Source: Millisia brevis NBRC 105863 (lineage in GTDB: Bacteria; Actinomycetota; Actinomycetes; Mycobacteriales; Mycobacteriaceae). From it: a stretch of 64,000 nt of DNA. Below the pieces are notes generated by a model. It ran no database searches. It saw only the letters and a list, made by a program, of their open reading frames with translations, and had not been told where the DNA came from. The translations under genes were made by a program, and so were the position numbers. The stretch is from NCBI RefSeq assembly GCF_001552615.1, contig NZ_BCRN01000002.1, positions 186,001 through 250,000 of the forward strand, in the 5' to 3' direction. Shown piece by piece: positions 1-9,219 of this stretch (positions within the stretch are counted from its first letter, which is position 1; every line of letters begins with the position of its first letter).

Positions 1-435
1 GCCGGAGACGACCTCGATACCATGTTCCCGCAGGTAGTGGCCACCCCCGGCGGCGGTCGGGTTCGGATCGGAGACCGCGTGCAGAACCCGCACGATGCCC
101 GCCGCGGCCACCGCGTGGCTGCACGGGCCGGTGCGACCGGTGTGATTGCAGGGTTCGAGCGTCACGACGATCGTGCCGCCGCGGGCCCGATCGCCCGCTT
201 GGCGCAGGGCGTGGACCTCGGCGTGCGGACCGCCCGGTGGGCTGGTGGCGCCGACCCCGCGCACGATGCCGTCGGCGTCGATCACCACCGCGCCGACCGG
301 CGGATTGGGATAGGTGCTCCCGCGGACGACCTGCGAGGCGGCGATCGCGAGATCCATCGCCGCCTCGATCGACTCGACCGGGCTGCCGAGCCGCGGGTGC
401 TCCCCCGACGACGCCTCGCCGCCCGCCTCGGTCAT
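1..435 (-). CDS. ribD: Bifunctional riboflavin deaminase/reductase RibD, N-terminal part (runs off the left edge)
   Basis: Only the first 145 or so codons are inside the window. The minus-strand translation begins [10 protein letters not shown] and contains the cytidine-deaminase-type zinc site: HAEVHAL (His and catalytic Glu) followed by [13 protein letters not shown] (two Cys ligands). This is the deaminase domain of RibD, which deaminates the pyrimidine intermediate of riboflavin synthesis; the reductase domain would lie beyond the edge. The ATG at 435-433 overlaps the rpe stop codon by four bases (ATGA), so the two are very probably translationally coupled, as in the mycobacterial rpe-ribG order. 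A separate deaminase-only protein cannot be excluded because the C-terminus is not visible. Confidence 0.9.
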   Translation of the reverse strand, partial: MTEAGGEASSGEHPRLGSPVESIEAAMDLAIAASQVVRGSTYPNPPVGAVVIDADGIVRGVGATSPPGGPHAEVHALRQAGDRARGGTIVVTLEPCNHTGRTGPCSHAVAAAGIVRVLHAVSDPNPTAAGGGHYLREHGIEVVSG

Positions 436-1124
436 CCCGCGATCGCGGCGGCGCGGGCCCGCAGCTTGCGCACCGCCTCGGCCGGGTCGTCGGTGTTGTA
501 GACCGCCGAGCCGGCGACGAAGCACTCGACGCCGGCGGCGGCGGCCTGTTCGATCGTGTCGGCGTTGATGCCGCCGTCGATCTCGACGAGCACCTGCAGC
601 TCTCCCGCGTCGACCAGGTCCCGCACGATGCGCGCCTTGCCGAGCACGTCGGGGATGAACGACTGGCCGCCGAAGCCGGGTTCGACGCTCATCACCAGCA
701 GGGTGTCGAAGTGCCGCAGGATCTCGAGGTAGGGCTCGATCGGGGTACCGGGCTTGACGCTCAGGCCCGCACGGGCACCTGCCGCGCGGATGTTCTTGGC
801 CACCGCGATCGGATCGTCGGTCGCCTCGGCGTGGATGGTGACGTTGTAGGCACCGGCTTCGGCATACCCCGGCGCCCAGCGGCCGGGGTTGTCGATCATC
901 AGGTGGCAGTCCAGCGGGATATCGGTGGCGGCCAGCAGGCTCTCGACCACCGGCAGCCCCAGGGTGAGGTTGGGGACGAAGTGCGCGTCCATCACGTCGA
1001 CGTGGACCCAGTCCGCGCCCTCGATGGCCGCGATCTCGTCGCCGAGGCGGGCGAAATCGGCCGAGAGGATCGAAGGGGCAATCATCGGCGACAGCGGCCG
1101 GCCGCTGTCGATGGTTTCCGTCAT
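432..1124 (-). CDS. rpe: Ribulose-phosphate 3-epimerase
   Basis: A protein of 230 residues, the normal size for Rpe, which interconverts ribulose 5-phosphate and xylulose 5-phosphate in the pentose phosphate pathway (cytosolic TIM barrel). Visible family signatures are [13 protein letters not shown] near the N-terminus, the metal and catalytic region [18 protein letters not shown] in the middle, [12 protein letters not shown] and the phosphate-binding [13 protein letters not shown] lies 8 bases before the ATG. The gene overlaps ribD by four bases. Upstream, 43 bases away, is the accessory DUF1648 gene, not rsmB as in M. tuberculosis, so rpe may now depend on a different promoter. Confidence 0.97.
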   Translation of the reverse strand: MTETIDSGRPLSPMIAPSILSADFARLGDEIAAIEGADWVHVDVMDAHFVPNLTLGLPVVESLLAATDIPLDCHLMIDNPGRWAPGYAEAGAYNVTIHAEATDDPIAVAKNIRAAGARAGLSVKPGTPIEPYLEILRHFDTLLVMSVEPGFGGQSFIPDVLGKARIVRDLVDAGELQVLVEIDGGINADTIEQAAAAGVECFVAGSAVYNTDDPAEAVRKLRARAAAIAG

Positions 1125-1167
1125 GTGCCTACTCCTATGCCACCGGCCACCCGTGGGGCAAGTGAGG

Positions 1168-2166
1168 TCAGCGTGTCCGGTTGGTGTCGCGCAGGCGTAC
1201 CGCTTCGAGGACGGCGGCGCCCGACTGTGCGTCGTCGACCACGACGACCTCGGTTCGCCCGTCGCGGGTGGTCACCACCAGCGCCTCTCCGCTGCGCAGG
1301 ATGAACCCGCGGGCTCCGCGCAGCGGTCCGGTGACCGCCATCCGGTAGCCGAAGCCACCGAAGTCGCGCAACGCCCGGACCCGGGTGGTGCCGACGGTCG
1401 CGATGTCGGCGGCGGCGATCCGGGCGCGCGGCCACCCGAGGGTGCCCCGGATCTGCAGCCCGGTCCGATCGACGGTGACCCGGACGGTCAGCATCGTCGC
1501 CGTCGCCACCAGCAATACGGCGGTGATCGTCAGCATCCACCACATGCCGAGCAGCACGGCGCCGGCTGCGGTCGCGACGGCGGCGAGACCGGCGATCAGG
1601 ACGATCGGCAGCGGGGACGTCACGGCGGACGACCACACCACCCGCTCGGTCGGCCCGATCGGCAACGCCTCGGCGCTGTCGGACGCGGGCGACGCGAGCG
1701 CTCCCACCCACGGCGGGATCACCACCGCCGCCAGGAATCCGGCCCCGATCGCGATCACACCGGCGACCGGAACGACCCAGCCGGGGAAGGCGACCTGTGC
1801 GGCGTCGGCCACCCCCCGTTGCACGGCGGTCAGCCCGACGATCAGTGCCGCGAGGAACGCCGACAGGCCGGACGAGAGCCCGACGAAGGACCGGGCGATC
1901 GGCGACGACGAGGAGGTCACCGTGATCGCGATCCCGGCGACGATCACCAGCGCGGCGATCACGAGCAGCATCCACAGCGGCTGGTCGACCGAAGCGAATC
2001 CGTCGGGCATCGACCGCGGGCCCCAGTGCGTGGCGATCGGATCGGGGAGATCGGATCGCCAGGCGGCGACGAATACCGCTCCGACGATCAACCAGATCAG
2101 GGGCAACACGATCGCGGCGATGGCGATACGCATCGTCGGTCTGCGGGAGGTGGGTGTGGTGGTCAT
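1168..2166 (-). CDS. DUF1648-type integral membrane protein
   Basis: A protein of 332 residues. After a short basic N-terminus there is a membrane segment (about residues 13-35), followed by the DUF1648 signature region [19 protein letters not shown] (about 38-56), in which a 'P..AT HW....PDG' core is typical. Several more membrane segments follow (about 65-85, 97-113, 130-150, 185-225). The soluble C-terminal third (after about residue 225) resembles a bacterial PH-like domain. Function is unknown. Families of this kind are commonly paired with a YtrA-type GntR repressor, and that is the arrangement here: the start overlaps the stop of the GntR gene by four bases. They probably share one autoregulated transcript. 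Confidence 0.8.
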   Translation of the reverse strand: MTTTPTSRRPTMRIAIAAIVLPLIWLIVGAVFVAAWRSDLPDPIATHWGPRSMPDGFASVDQPLWMLLVIAALVIVAGIAITVTSSSSPIARSFVGLSSGLSAFLAALIVGLTAVQRGVADAAQVAFPGWVVPVAGVIAIGAGFLAAVVIPPWVGALASPASDSAEALPIGPTERVVWSSAVTSPLPIVLIAGLAAVATAAGAVLLGMWWMLTITAVLLVATATMLTVRVTVDRTGLQIRGTLGWPRARIAAADIATVGTTRVRALRDFGGFGYRMAVTGPLRGARGFILRSGEALVVTTRDGRTEVVVVDDAQSGAAVLEAVRLRDTNRTR

Positions 2167-2531
2167 GTCTGATACCCCTTTCGGATCAGGTCGAGCAGTT
2201 CATCGAGGGACAGACCCAGCCGGCGGGCAAGGTCGCGAACCTCCTCGACGGCGGTCGTCAGCGCTGCCAGGTCGGAGCCGGCAACCCGACTCGCCTGTCC
2301 GGTGACGACCGCTCCACGGCTGCGCCGCACCTCGAGCAGGCCCTCGTCCCGAAGTACGCCGTAACCGCGCAGGATGGTGTGCACGTTGACGTCCAGGGAC
2401 GCCGCCAGTTCGCGGGCGCCGGGCAACCGGTCCCCCGGCGCCAGGTCGCCGGCGGCGATCTGGGCGCGAATCGAGGCGGCCAACTGCTGAAACAACGGCG
2501 TTGACAGCGAGGGATCGAGTCGAACGAGCAT
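2163..2531 (-). CDS. GntR-family (YtrA-like) transcriptional regulator
   Basis: About 122 residues: an N-terminal winged-helix domain of the GntR type (PLFQQLAASIRAQIAAGDL, then GDRLPGARELAASLDVNVHT and a recognition helix ending in YGVLRDEGLL) with only a short helical tail (EEVRDLARRLGLSLDELLDL), as in the YtrA subfamily, which lacks a large effector domain. Such proteins usually repress their own operon and respond to cell-envelope stress or antibiotics. I chose the ATG at 2531; a GTG two codons upstream (2537) is equally open, and neither has a clear Shine-Dalgarno sequence, so the message may be leaderless or nearly so. The gene overlaps the DUF1648 gene by four bases, and an operator-like palindrome lies directly upstream. 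Confidence 0.88.
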   Translation of the reverse strand: MLVRLDPSLSTPLFQQLAASIRAQIAAGDLAPGDRLPGARELAASLDVNVHTILRGYGVLRDEGLLEVRRSRGAVVTGQASRVAGSDLAALTTAVEEVRDLARRLGLSLDELLDLIRKGYQT

Positions 2532-2549
2532 GTACACACCGTATCACGT

Positions 2550-2572
2550 TTGTTCTAGTTCAACTAGAACAA
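2550..2572 (-). promoter_or_regulatory. Operator-like palindrome upstream of the GntR gene
   Basis: A perfect inverted repeat with 11-base arms and a single central base. The left arm is TTGTTCTAGTT and the right arm is its exact reverse complement. It lies 18-41 bases before the ATG at 2531, where promoter elements should be. The core GTTCTAG...CTAGAAC resembles the symmetric sites bound by YtrA-type GntR proteins, so autoregulation is the natural reading. The binding itself is inferred. Confidence 0.8.
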
Positions 2573-2585
2573 GTGCTCTGACGAA

Positions 2586-2618
2586 ATCCCGACGCCTCCG
2601 GTGCGGAGACGTCGGGAT
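2586..2618 (-). terminator. Hairpin terminator after the MFS gene
   Basis: A nested hairpin 13 bases after the MFS stop codon: outer arms ATCCCGACG / CGTCGGGAT and inner arms CTCCG / CGGAG around GTG. On the minus strand it is followed by TTTCG, a short T-run. It separates the MFS gene from the GntR/DUF1648 operon. Confidence 0.75.
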
Positions 2619-2631
2619 GGCCGACGAGCCG

Positions 2632-3903
2632 TCAGGCCTGTTCGGGTGACGGGGCGATGTCGTCGCAGCGTTGCCGCTGCGCGCCGCGGCCGAGTACCCA
2701 CAGCGAGAACAGGAAGATCGCCAATCCGCCGACGGCCAGACCGGCGCCGACCAGACTGGGTGCGCGGTAGCCCCAGCCGGCGCTGATCACCAGCGAGCCG
2801 AGCAACGCGCCGAGGCCGTTGGCGACGTTGAGCGCCGAGTGGTTGAGGGCGGCGCCGAGCATCTCCGCATCGCCGGCCGCCCGCATCAGACGCACCTGCA
2901 ACGAGATCGACAGCATCGAACCGAGCAGGCCGACCACGAAGATGATCGCGATGGTGGCGGCGGCGCTCCCGGCGAACGGCAGCACCAGGACCAGGGCGAG
3001 CGCGGTGACCACGAACGATCCGATCACCGTGCGGTTGATGCTCCAGTCGACCAGCGGGCCGGCGGCCCACGATCCGATGACCGATCCGACGCCGTAGGCC
3101 AACAGCACCAGCGGGACCGCCTCGATCGACAGCCCGGATTCCTCGGTGACCAGCGGCGAGACGTAGCTGTACATCGCGAAGATGCCACCGAAGCCGATCA
3201 TGCCGGTCGCGACGGCGTAGAGGACCGCTGGCCGGCGCAGCGCCTCGAGCTCGCGGCGCACCGTCGCGGTCTTGTCGCCGCGGACGTGCGGGATCGCCCA
3301 CATGATCAGGGCGGCGGTCACCACGGTGATCGCGACGACGAACCAGTACGCGGCCCGCCAGCCGAAGGATTGTCCGAGCCAGGTGCTGACCGGGACGCCG
3401 ATCACGGTGCCGACCGACAGGCCGATCATCACCCGGCTGACCGCGCGACCCTGCTGGTCCGGCGGGACGAGCGAGGCGGCGATCAGCGAGGCGACGCCGA
3501 AGTAGGCGCCGTGCGGCAGTCCGGCGAGGAACCGCGCGAACATCACGTGGTCGTAACCGGACGCGAGCGCGGTCACCGCGTTGCCGACGCCGAGGGCCAG
3601 CACCAGCCCGGCGGCGAGTTCGCGGCGCGGCAGCCGGGCGCCGAGCGAGACGATCAGCGGCGCGCCGATCACCACGCCGAGCGCGTAGGAGGTGATGATG
3701 TGCCCGGTCGACGGGATGGACGCGCCGATGCCGGTCGCGATCTCGGGCAGCAGACCCATGGTGACGAACTCGGTGGTGCCGATCGCGAATCCACCCAGGG
3801 CGAGCGCGATGATCGCCGCGGCGACCCGCAGGGACGACAGCTGCTGCCGGTCCGGGGCGGGCGCGGCGCCGAGGGCGGTGTCCCGCGTGTCGGAAGAAGT
3901 CAC
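2632..3903 (-). CDS. MFS transporter, DHA1 (AraJ/YdhP-like) drug or sugar exporter
   Basis: About 423 residues with the twelve hydrophobic segments of the major facilitator superfamily. The first segment ends in GTTEFVTMGLLPEIA, the signature of the AraJ/YdhP/arabinose-efflux branch of DHA1 exporters, and a later loop has the RGDKTATVRRELEALRRP linker between the two six-helix halves. It is predicted to be a proton-driven inner-membrane exporter; the substrate cannot be read from sequence. The start is uncertain: I took the GTG at 3903 (V-T-S-S-D-T-R-D), which gives a short cytosolic tail before helix 1. The open frame extends farther upstream, but that sequence looks like read-through. A hairpin terminator follows. 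Confidence 0.85.
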   Translation of the reverse strand: MTSSDTRDTALGAAPAPDRQQLSSLRVAAAIIALALGGFAIGTTEFVTMGLLPEIATGIGASIPSTGHIITSYALGVVIGAPLIVSLGARLPRRELAAGLVLALGVGNAVTALASGYDHVMFARFLAGLPHGAYFGVASLIAASLVPPDQQGRAVSRVMIGLSVGTVIGVPVSTWLGQSFGWRAAYWFVVAITVVTAALIMWAIPHVRGDKTATVRRELEALRRPAVLYAVATGMIGFGGIFAMYSYVSPLVTEESGLSIEAVPLVLLAYGVGSVIGSWAAGPLVDWSINRTVIGSFVVTALALVLVLPFAGSAAATIAIIFVVGLLGSMLSISLQVRLMRAAGDAEMLGAALNHSALNVANGLGALLGSLVISAGWGYRAPSLVGAGLAVGGLAIFLFSLWVLGRGAQRQRCDDIAPSPEQA

Positions 3904-4011
3904 GCCGAGATACAACGGGCCGGGTGCGACCCCGATTCCTCGATGTCCTGTGATGTCCGGCACCGATCGGTCAGCCCCCCCGGGCGGATGCGGCCGGATG
4001 GGACCCGACCG

Positions 4012-4044
4012 GCGCCCTCGGCAGCGCACGGCTGCCGAGGGCGC
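4012..4044 (-). terminator. Strong hairpin terminator after the ABC exporter gene
   Basis: A perfect 14-base stem (GCGCCCTCGGCAGC and its exact complement) around a five-base loop, starting two bases after the stop codon of the ABC exporter gene. There is no clear T-run after it, as is common for actinobacterial terminators. Confidence 0.8.
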
Positions 4045-4046
4045 GG

Positions 4047-7000
4047 TCATCCGGCGAGATGCCCCCACCGGTCGGCGAGGTCGGCCCAGGTCCCGGTGGC
4101 CGCGACCCGACCGGCCTCGAGCACGATCACCCGATCCGCGAGCGCGAGCGCGGCCCGCTTCGAGGTCGCACCGATCACGGTGACCCCCCGCTGCCGCAGG
4201 TCGGTCCACAGCTCGAGTTCGGTGGTCGCGTCGAGGGCGCTCGACACATCGTCGGCCAGCAACACCCGCGACCCGGTCGCCAGGGCGCGGGCCAGCGCCA
4301 GCCGCTGCACCTGACCACCGGACAGCCGGACCCCGCGCTGACCGACCCGACCCTCGAGACCGCCGGCCGCCGCCAGGTCGGGACCGAGCTGCGCGGCGCG
4401 GGCCGCCGACCAGGCGTCGCGGTCCGGGTGGTCGAGCACGATGTTCTGCGCCCACGTCCCGGACAGCACCCGCGGCGTCTGTCCGACCCAGGCGACGCGG
4501 CCCGGCCGCAGCTGCTCCGGATGGTCGAGCGGTCGCCCGTTCCAGCGGATCTCACCGGTGTGATCGGCCAATCCCGCCAGGCCGCGCAGCAGGCTCGACT
4601 TGCCGGAGCCGATGCGCCCGACCAACAGCACCAGTTCGCCGGGGCGCACCGTGGTCGTCACCCCCTCGACGCCGATCGTGCCGTCCTCGTGGATCACCGA
4701 TACCCCACGCAGCTCGAACGACCGCAGATCGTCGGCGATCGGCGGTGCCGGCGCCGGGGCGGTACCCGCCCGCAGGTCGACGCCGCCGGGCAGACCGATC
4801 AGGTCGGCGCCGCCCGCGAAGTCGGCGGTCTCCCGCTGCCAGGCGCGCACCCCGGGGGCATCGCTGATCACCATGCCGGCGACCATTCCGAAGTAGCCGA
4901 ACCCGGAGATGGTGACCGACAGCATCAGCGCGACGGCCAGATCCCAGCCGCCGGCCAGATGCACCCACCACACGACCACGATCGCGATCTGCACCGTGGC
5001 CAGAAGTATGGCCTGGACGCCGAAGAACACCACGTACTCGCGCACCGAGGCGGCAACCCGATCGGCGTTGACCCGACGCAGATGCGCGCGCACCGCTCCG
5101 GTCGCCGCGGACAGTTGCACCGTGCGCGAGGCCTCCAGGGCGGACACCAGGACCCGCCCGAAGGTCGCCCGCGCCTGCCCGGCCCGCGCCGCGGTCGACC
5201 CCATCGCCCGGCGCGCCGCCCACGACGTCAGCGCCGCGACCAGCATGATCGCCCCGAGCACCAGGCCCGCGAGCGGGCTGCCGGTCAGGATGATCGCCAC
5301 GACCACAACGATCGATCCGTTGGTCAGGTCCACCCACCGATCGACGTAGATCAGCAGCCGTTCGGTATCGAGCGCGCGGGCGACGATCTCGCCGGGCGCC
5401 CCCGCGGCGGCGCGGCGCGGCGCGGTCTGCGCGACCAGCACCGCCGTGCGCACCCGCAATTGCACCTCCACCCACCAGAGCAGGTACCGCCGGAACGCCG
5501 TGGGCAGCGCCACCACGCCGACCACCAGGGAGACGACGACCATCACCAGCGCGGGCCACAGTTCGCCGAGGCCTGCTCCGTCGGAGAGGCCCTGGACCAC
5601 GGAGCTCCAGGCATGAGCGGTCACCACCCCTTGCGCGCCGGTCACCACGAGCGCCAGGAACAGGGCCGCCCCCACCAGGCCGTGCGTCGGCAGGGTGACC
5701 AACGCGCGCGCCACCACCTTCGCCAGGCCGGGCACCCGGACGTCGGCGGTCGGCGACGACTCCGCGCGGGAGCGGACCGCGGGCAGCACATCACCGTCGG
5801 GCACGATCGTCTCGGGGATCTGCTCGTCGGGTCCGTCGGGCGCCGTGCCCGCGTGGGCGAGCAGGTCCCGGTAGGGACCGTCGACCGCGGCGAGGTCGGC
5901 GCGGTCGCCCTGTTGCACGATCCGGCCGGCGCGCAGCACCGCGACCCGATCCGCCCGGCGGGTCGTCGCCAACCGATGAGCGATCACGACGCCGGTCCGA
6001 CCGTCGAGCAGCCGCGCGGACGCCCGGACCACCAACCGTTCGGTGGCGGGGTCCATCCGCGCGGTCGCCTCGTCGAGGACGACGAGCCGCACGTCGCGCA
6101 CCAACAGCCGGGCGAAGGCGATCAACTGCTCCTCCCCCGCTGACAACACCGTGCCGCCGGCCCCCAAGGGGGTGTCGATCCCCTGCGGGAAGCCCGCCAC
6201 CCACGCCGTCAGCCCGAGCTCGTTCAGGGCGGCGGTGATCCGCTCCGCCGGCAGATCGGCGAACAGCGCGATGTTCTGGGCGATCGTGCCCGCGATGATC
6301 TCGGTGCGTTGGGTGACGACCCCGACCGCCTCGCGCAGCCGGATCGGGTCGAGATCCCGCACGTCGACACCGCCGATGAAAACGGCGCCCGCCGGCGGTT
6401 CGACGGCCCGCGACAGCAAAGCCGCCAGCGTCGACTTACCCGATCCAGAACGTCCGACCAGGGCGATCGTCTCCCCCGCCGGTACCTCGAGCCGCTCCAC
6501 CCGCAGGGTGAAGGAGCCGCCGTGGGTGAAGGCCAGGTCCTCGATACGGATGTCGAGGGCGCCGGCGGGAATCGCGGCGCCGCCGTTCGGCTCGCGGGGC
6601 GCGTCGAGCAGCAGGCGCAGCCGAAGGACCGCACCCATACCGGCCTGCAGCTGCGGCAGCTGTTCGGCCACCTGGCCGATCTGCGCGACAAACGAGGCGG
6701 TCACCAGGAAGAGCGTCACCAGCGCTCCCACCGTCAACCGGTCGCCGAGGACCAGGGCGAAGCCCAGTACCGTGACCGCCGCCAGCAGGCCCTGCAGCAG
6801 GCCGCCACCGATCAGCAGCATCCGCGCCTGCACACCGAGAACCGCGCGCAACCGATCGACGATCCGGGCGGACAGCTGTGCGTTGCGCCGCAGGACGTGC
6901 GGCGCACCCAGGCTGGTCCGCAGGTCGTCGCGAGCGGCGATCGCCTCCTCCAGATGGGCGGCTTGATCGGTCCAGGCAACTTCCTCGAGCACCTTGCGGC

Positions 7001-7580
7001 GCGCGATCTCCGCGGCGAGGCCGCGGGTGGCGACCCAGAGCGCGGCGGCGACCACCGGGAAGAGAAGGAACGCCGGCCACCAGGTCACCCCGGCAACGAT
7101 CCACATCGGCAGGGCGGCGAAGCCGACCCGCAGGACGTCCCACACCTGCTGGCGGACCAGGGAGCCCAACTCCGCGGTGTCGCCGTCGACGCGGTCGAGG
7201 AGTTCCCCGGCGGCCTGTTCGGACAGCGCCGGCACCGGCTGCGACCACACCGCCGTCAGCAGATCGTCGCGCAGGCGGCCCTCCGCCCGAACGGTCCGCG
7301 TCGACCAGATCACCCGGCCGACCGCGTCGAGCAGGGTGCCGCCGACCACGCATACCCCCAGCAGCGCCACCAGGGGGACCGTCGCGCCGGACGCGAGCCG
7401 ACCGATGACCACCGTTCCGATCGCCTCGGCGATCGCCCCGACGATCGAGAGCGACAACGCCACTCCCGCAGCGGCCCCGCGCAGCCGTCGCCACCCGATG
7501 CCCTCGAACGGGGCGGCGGGGACGGCGGTGGCGCCACGGGCATTTTCGAGCCGCGGCGCGAGGGTCGGCGCGGTGGTCAC
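4047..7580 (-). CDS. Double ABC exporter (TMD-NBD-TMD-NBD) with a degenerate second ATPase domain
   Basis: A single chain of 1177 residues with two type-IV ABC exporter halves. Half one: membrane domain (about 35-325), Walker A GRSGSGKST (376-384), signature LSAGE (479-483), Walker B ending in LDE with the catalytic Glu at 504, and H-loop His at 535. Half two: membrane domain (about 625-910), Walker A GRIGSGKSS (988-996), canonical LSGGQ (1086-1090), but Walker B LLADD with Asp1111 in place of Glu, and no His in the expected H-loop (VTVIGATSK, about 1133-1141). The composite sites are therefore asymmetric: only one can be fully catalytic. This matches the general pattern of heterodimeric exporters, here fused. 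The substrate is unknown; drug or lipid export is plausible. It is monocistronic, with a terminator directly behind it. Confidence 0.92.
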   Translation of the reverse strand: MTTAPTLAPRLENARGATAVPAAPFEGIGWRRLRGAAAGVALSLSIVGAIAEAIGTVVIGRLASGATVPLVALLGVCVVGGTLLDAVGRVIWSTRTVRAEGRLRDDLLTAVWSQPVPALSEQAAGELLDRVDGDTAELGSLVRQQVWDVLRVGFAALPMWIVAGVTWWPAFLLFPVVAAALWVATRGLAAEIARRKVLEEVAWTDQAAHLEEAIAARDDLRTSLGAPHVLRRNAQLSARIVDRLRAVLGVQARMLLIGGGLLQGLLAAVTVLGFALVLGDRLTVGALVTLFLVTASFVAQIGQVAEQLPQLQAGMGAVLRLRLLLDAPREPNGGAAIPAGALDIRIEDLAFTHGGSFTLRVERLEVPAGETIALVGRSGSGKSTLAALLSRAVEPPAGAVFIGGVDVRDLDPIRLREAVGVVTQRTEIIAGTIAQNIALFADLPAERITAALNELGLTAWVAGFPQGIDTPLGAGGTVLSAGEEQLIAFARLLVRDVRLVVLDEATARMDPATERLVVRASARLLDGRTGVVIAHRLATTRRADRVAVLRAGRIVQQGDRADLAAVDGPYRDLLAHAGTAPDGPDEQIPETIVPDGDVLPAVRSRAESSPTADVRVPGLAKVVARALVTLPTHGLVGAALFLALVVTGAQGVVTAHAWSSVVQGLSDGAGLGELWPALVMVVVSLVVGVVALPTAFRRYLLWWVEVQLRVRTAVLVAQTAPRRAAAGAPGEIVARALDTERLLIYVDRWVDLTNGSIVVVVAIILTGSPLAGLVLGAIMLVAALTSWAARRAMGSTAARAGQARATFGRVLVSALEASRTVQLSAATGAVRAHLRRVNADRVAASVREYVVFFGVQAILLATVQIAIVVVWWVHLAGGWDLAVALMLSVTISGFGYFGMVAGMVISDAPGVRAWQRETADFAGGADLIGLPGGVDLRAGTAPAPAPPIADDLRSFELRGVSVIHEDGTIGVEGVTTTVRPGELVLLVGRIGSGKSSLLRGLAGLADHTGEIRWNGRPLDHPEQLRPGRVAWVGQTPRVLSGTWAQNIVLDHPDRDAWSAARAAQLGPDLAAAGGLEGRVGQRGVRLSGGQVQRLALARALATGSRVLLADDVSSALDATTELELWTDLRQRGVTVIGATSKRAALALADRVIVLEAGRVAATGTWADLADRWGHLAG

Positions 7581-7675
7581 GACAGGAAACGGTAGGAGCG
7601 CGGGCCCCGCGTCCGCATCCCATTTTTCTGCCGGCGGCCCCTACCGGCCGAACGGATAGGCCGCCGCTCCTCGGG

Positions 7676-8926
7676 TCAAGCCGGTCGGCGCTGATCCCAC
7701 AGAATCCGACCCGACCGGTCGCGAATGATGACCCGCGGCTGGTCGGTCAGGTCGATGTCCACGTCCAGGTGATCGCGCCCGTCGACCGAGATGACCCGGT
7801 AGGCGCTGCGCAGGTTCTCGAGCGCCAGCGACTTGGTGGTCGCCGAGACCAACCAGGGATGCCGCCGCCGCAGCCCGATCAGGTCCTGGTGGGCGCGCAG
7901 GATCGGCTCACCCCAGGAGGCGAGATCGGACGGCAGCCCGGGAAAGCGGGGGCGCACCGCGTCGTCGCCGCCGAGGCGCCGCTCCTTGACGCCGGTGAAG
8001 CCCTGCTCGTCGCCGGAGTAGATCGACGGGATACCGCCGACGGTCATCAGGATCGCCAGGGCGGTGACCGCCCCCTCCGGCCCGAGGGTGCTCGCGATGC
8101 GGGTGACGTCGTGATTGCCCGCGAAGGTCTGCGGGATGAAGTGCGCGAGGAACTCGTTGTGCCGCTCGAGCGCCCAGTTCAGCTCGTGGAGGTTGCCGTC
8201 GCGCAGGCTCGACCAGATCGCCTTCCACAGCTCGTACTGGGTCACCGAGTCGACGCCGGACTCCTCGACGAAACCGACGTAGTCGCCGTGGATCATCTCG
8301 CCGAGGAACCACGCTTCCGGATGATCGACCCGCACCCGCGGGAGGACCTGCGCCCAGAAGGCGGGGTCGACCGCGTACGCGGCGTCGAGGCGCCAGCCGT
8401 CGATCCCCCGGTACAGCCAGTGCTGCATGACGCGCACGGCGTAGTCGCGGGCGCGCGGGGAATGGTGGTTCAGGCGGGCGAGGCTGGAGTGTCCCTCGAA
8501 GACCCGCGGCTGAGGGCCGTTCGGCGAATGCCAGTCGATATCGAACAGCGCGGCGGATTCGCTGTCCGGGCCGTCCCGCAGGGCCCGCTCGAGATCCGGG
8601 TGGGCCCGCGAGACGTGGCTGAAGACCCCGTCGAGAACGATGCGCAGTCCGCGTTCGCGACATTCGTGAACCAGGTCGTCGAAATCGCGTTCGTCACCGA
8701 GGCGCGAATCGATCCGGAACTGATCGATCGTGTCGTAGCCGTGCGACCGGGAGGCGAAGACCGGCCCGAGGAGCAGGCCGTTGGCACCCAACTCGACCGC
8801 GTAGTCCAACCAGCCCAACAGTCGGCGCAGCCGCGGCCCGGGTGCGGGATCGCGCTCCCTGATCGGGGCACCGCAGAAACCCAGCGGGTACACCTGCCAC
8901 CACACCGCGTGGTCGACCCACCCCAT
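7676..8926 (-). CDS. GH13 alpha-amylase-family glycoside hydrolase (small form)
   Basis: About 416 residues, a bare (beta/alpha)8 GH13 catalytic domain with almost no C-terminal domain. The conserved regions are readable: region I DGVFSHVSRAH, region II GWRLDAA (nucleophile Asp), region III FLGEMIHG (acid/base Glu) and region IV FAGNHDVTR (transition-state Asp); the N-terminus VWWQVYPLGF is typical. No signal peptide is seen, so it is probably cytosolic and acts on alpha-glucans or malto-oligosaccharides. I chose the ATG at 8926 because GAGGGG lies just upstream; an in-frame start ten codons earlier has no such support. Transcription is likely independent, as the neighbours on both sides are unrelated. 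Confidence 0.9.
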   Translation of the reverse strand: MGWVDHAVWWQVYPLGFCGAPIRERDPAPGPRLRRLLGWLDYAVELGANGLLLGPVFASRSHGYDTIDQFRIDSRLGDERDFDDLVHECRERGLRIVLDGVFSHVSRAHPDLERALRDGPDSESAALFDIDWHSPNGPQPRVFEGHSSLARLNHHSPRARDYAVRVMQHWLYRGIDGWRLDAAYAVDPAFWAQVLPRVRVDHPEAWFLGEMIHGDYVGFVEESGVDSVTQYELWKAIWSSLRDGNLHELNWALERHNEFLAHFIPQTFAGNHDVTRIASTLGPEGAVTALAILMTVGGIPSIYSGDEQGFTGVKERRLGGDDAVRPRFPGLPSDLASWGEPILRAHQDLIGLRRRHPWLVSATTKSLALENLRSAYRVISVDGRDHLDVDIDLTDQPRVIIRDRSGRILWDQRRPA

Positions 8927-9219
8927 CGCCGCCCCCCTCTTTTCAGTCTCGAGCACATCAGGGTAGTGACATGATCAACTTCCGGCGTGGTGTGGGCCAC
9001 CCGACACGAGGTTTCCCGCACGGCCCGTTCGGATCCATGATCGCGACCGGGGAGCAAGCGGCAGGGCCTTTTCGCCCGAACCGGTCGCGTCGACACCAGC
9101 GGCTGCTGCTGCGGGGCGCAGTGGATTCCGCCGCCGCCGATACCGTCGATGTCGAGTTGGATGAGCTGTCGATCCGGAGAGAGTCGCTGCAGGGTTGCCC
9201 GCGCCGCGGCATCGGGGGG
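8927..9219. other. Intergenic region, no convincing gene
   Basis: About 290 bases between the GH13 start and the stop of the next gene. Open frames here on both strands have arginine/serine-rich shadow-type composition and no recognisable start context. It presumably carries the GH13 promoter; I could not find clear hexamers or a hairpin. Confidence 0.5.
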
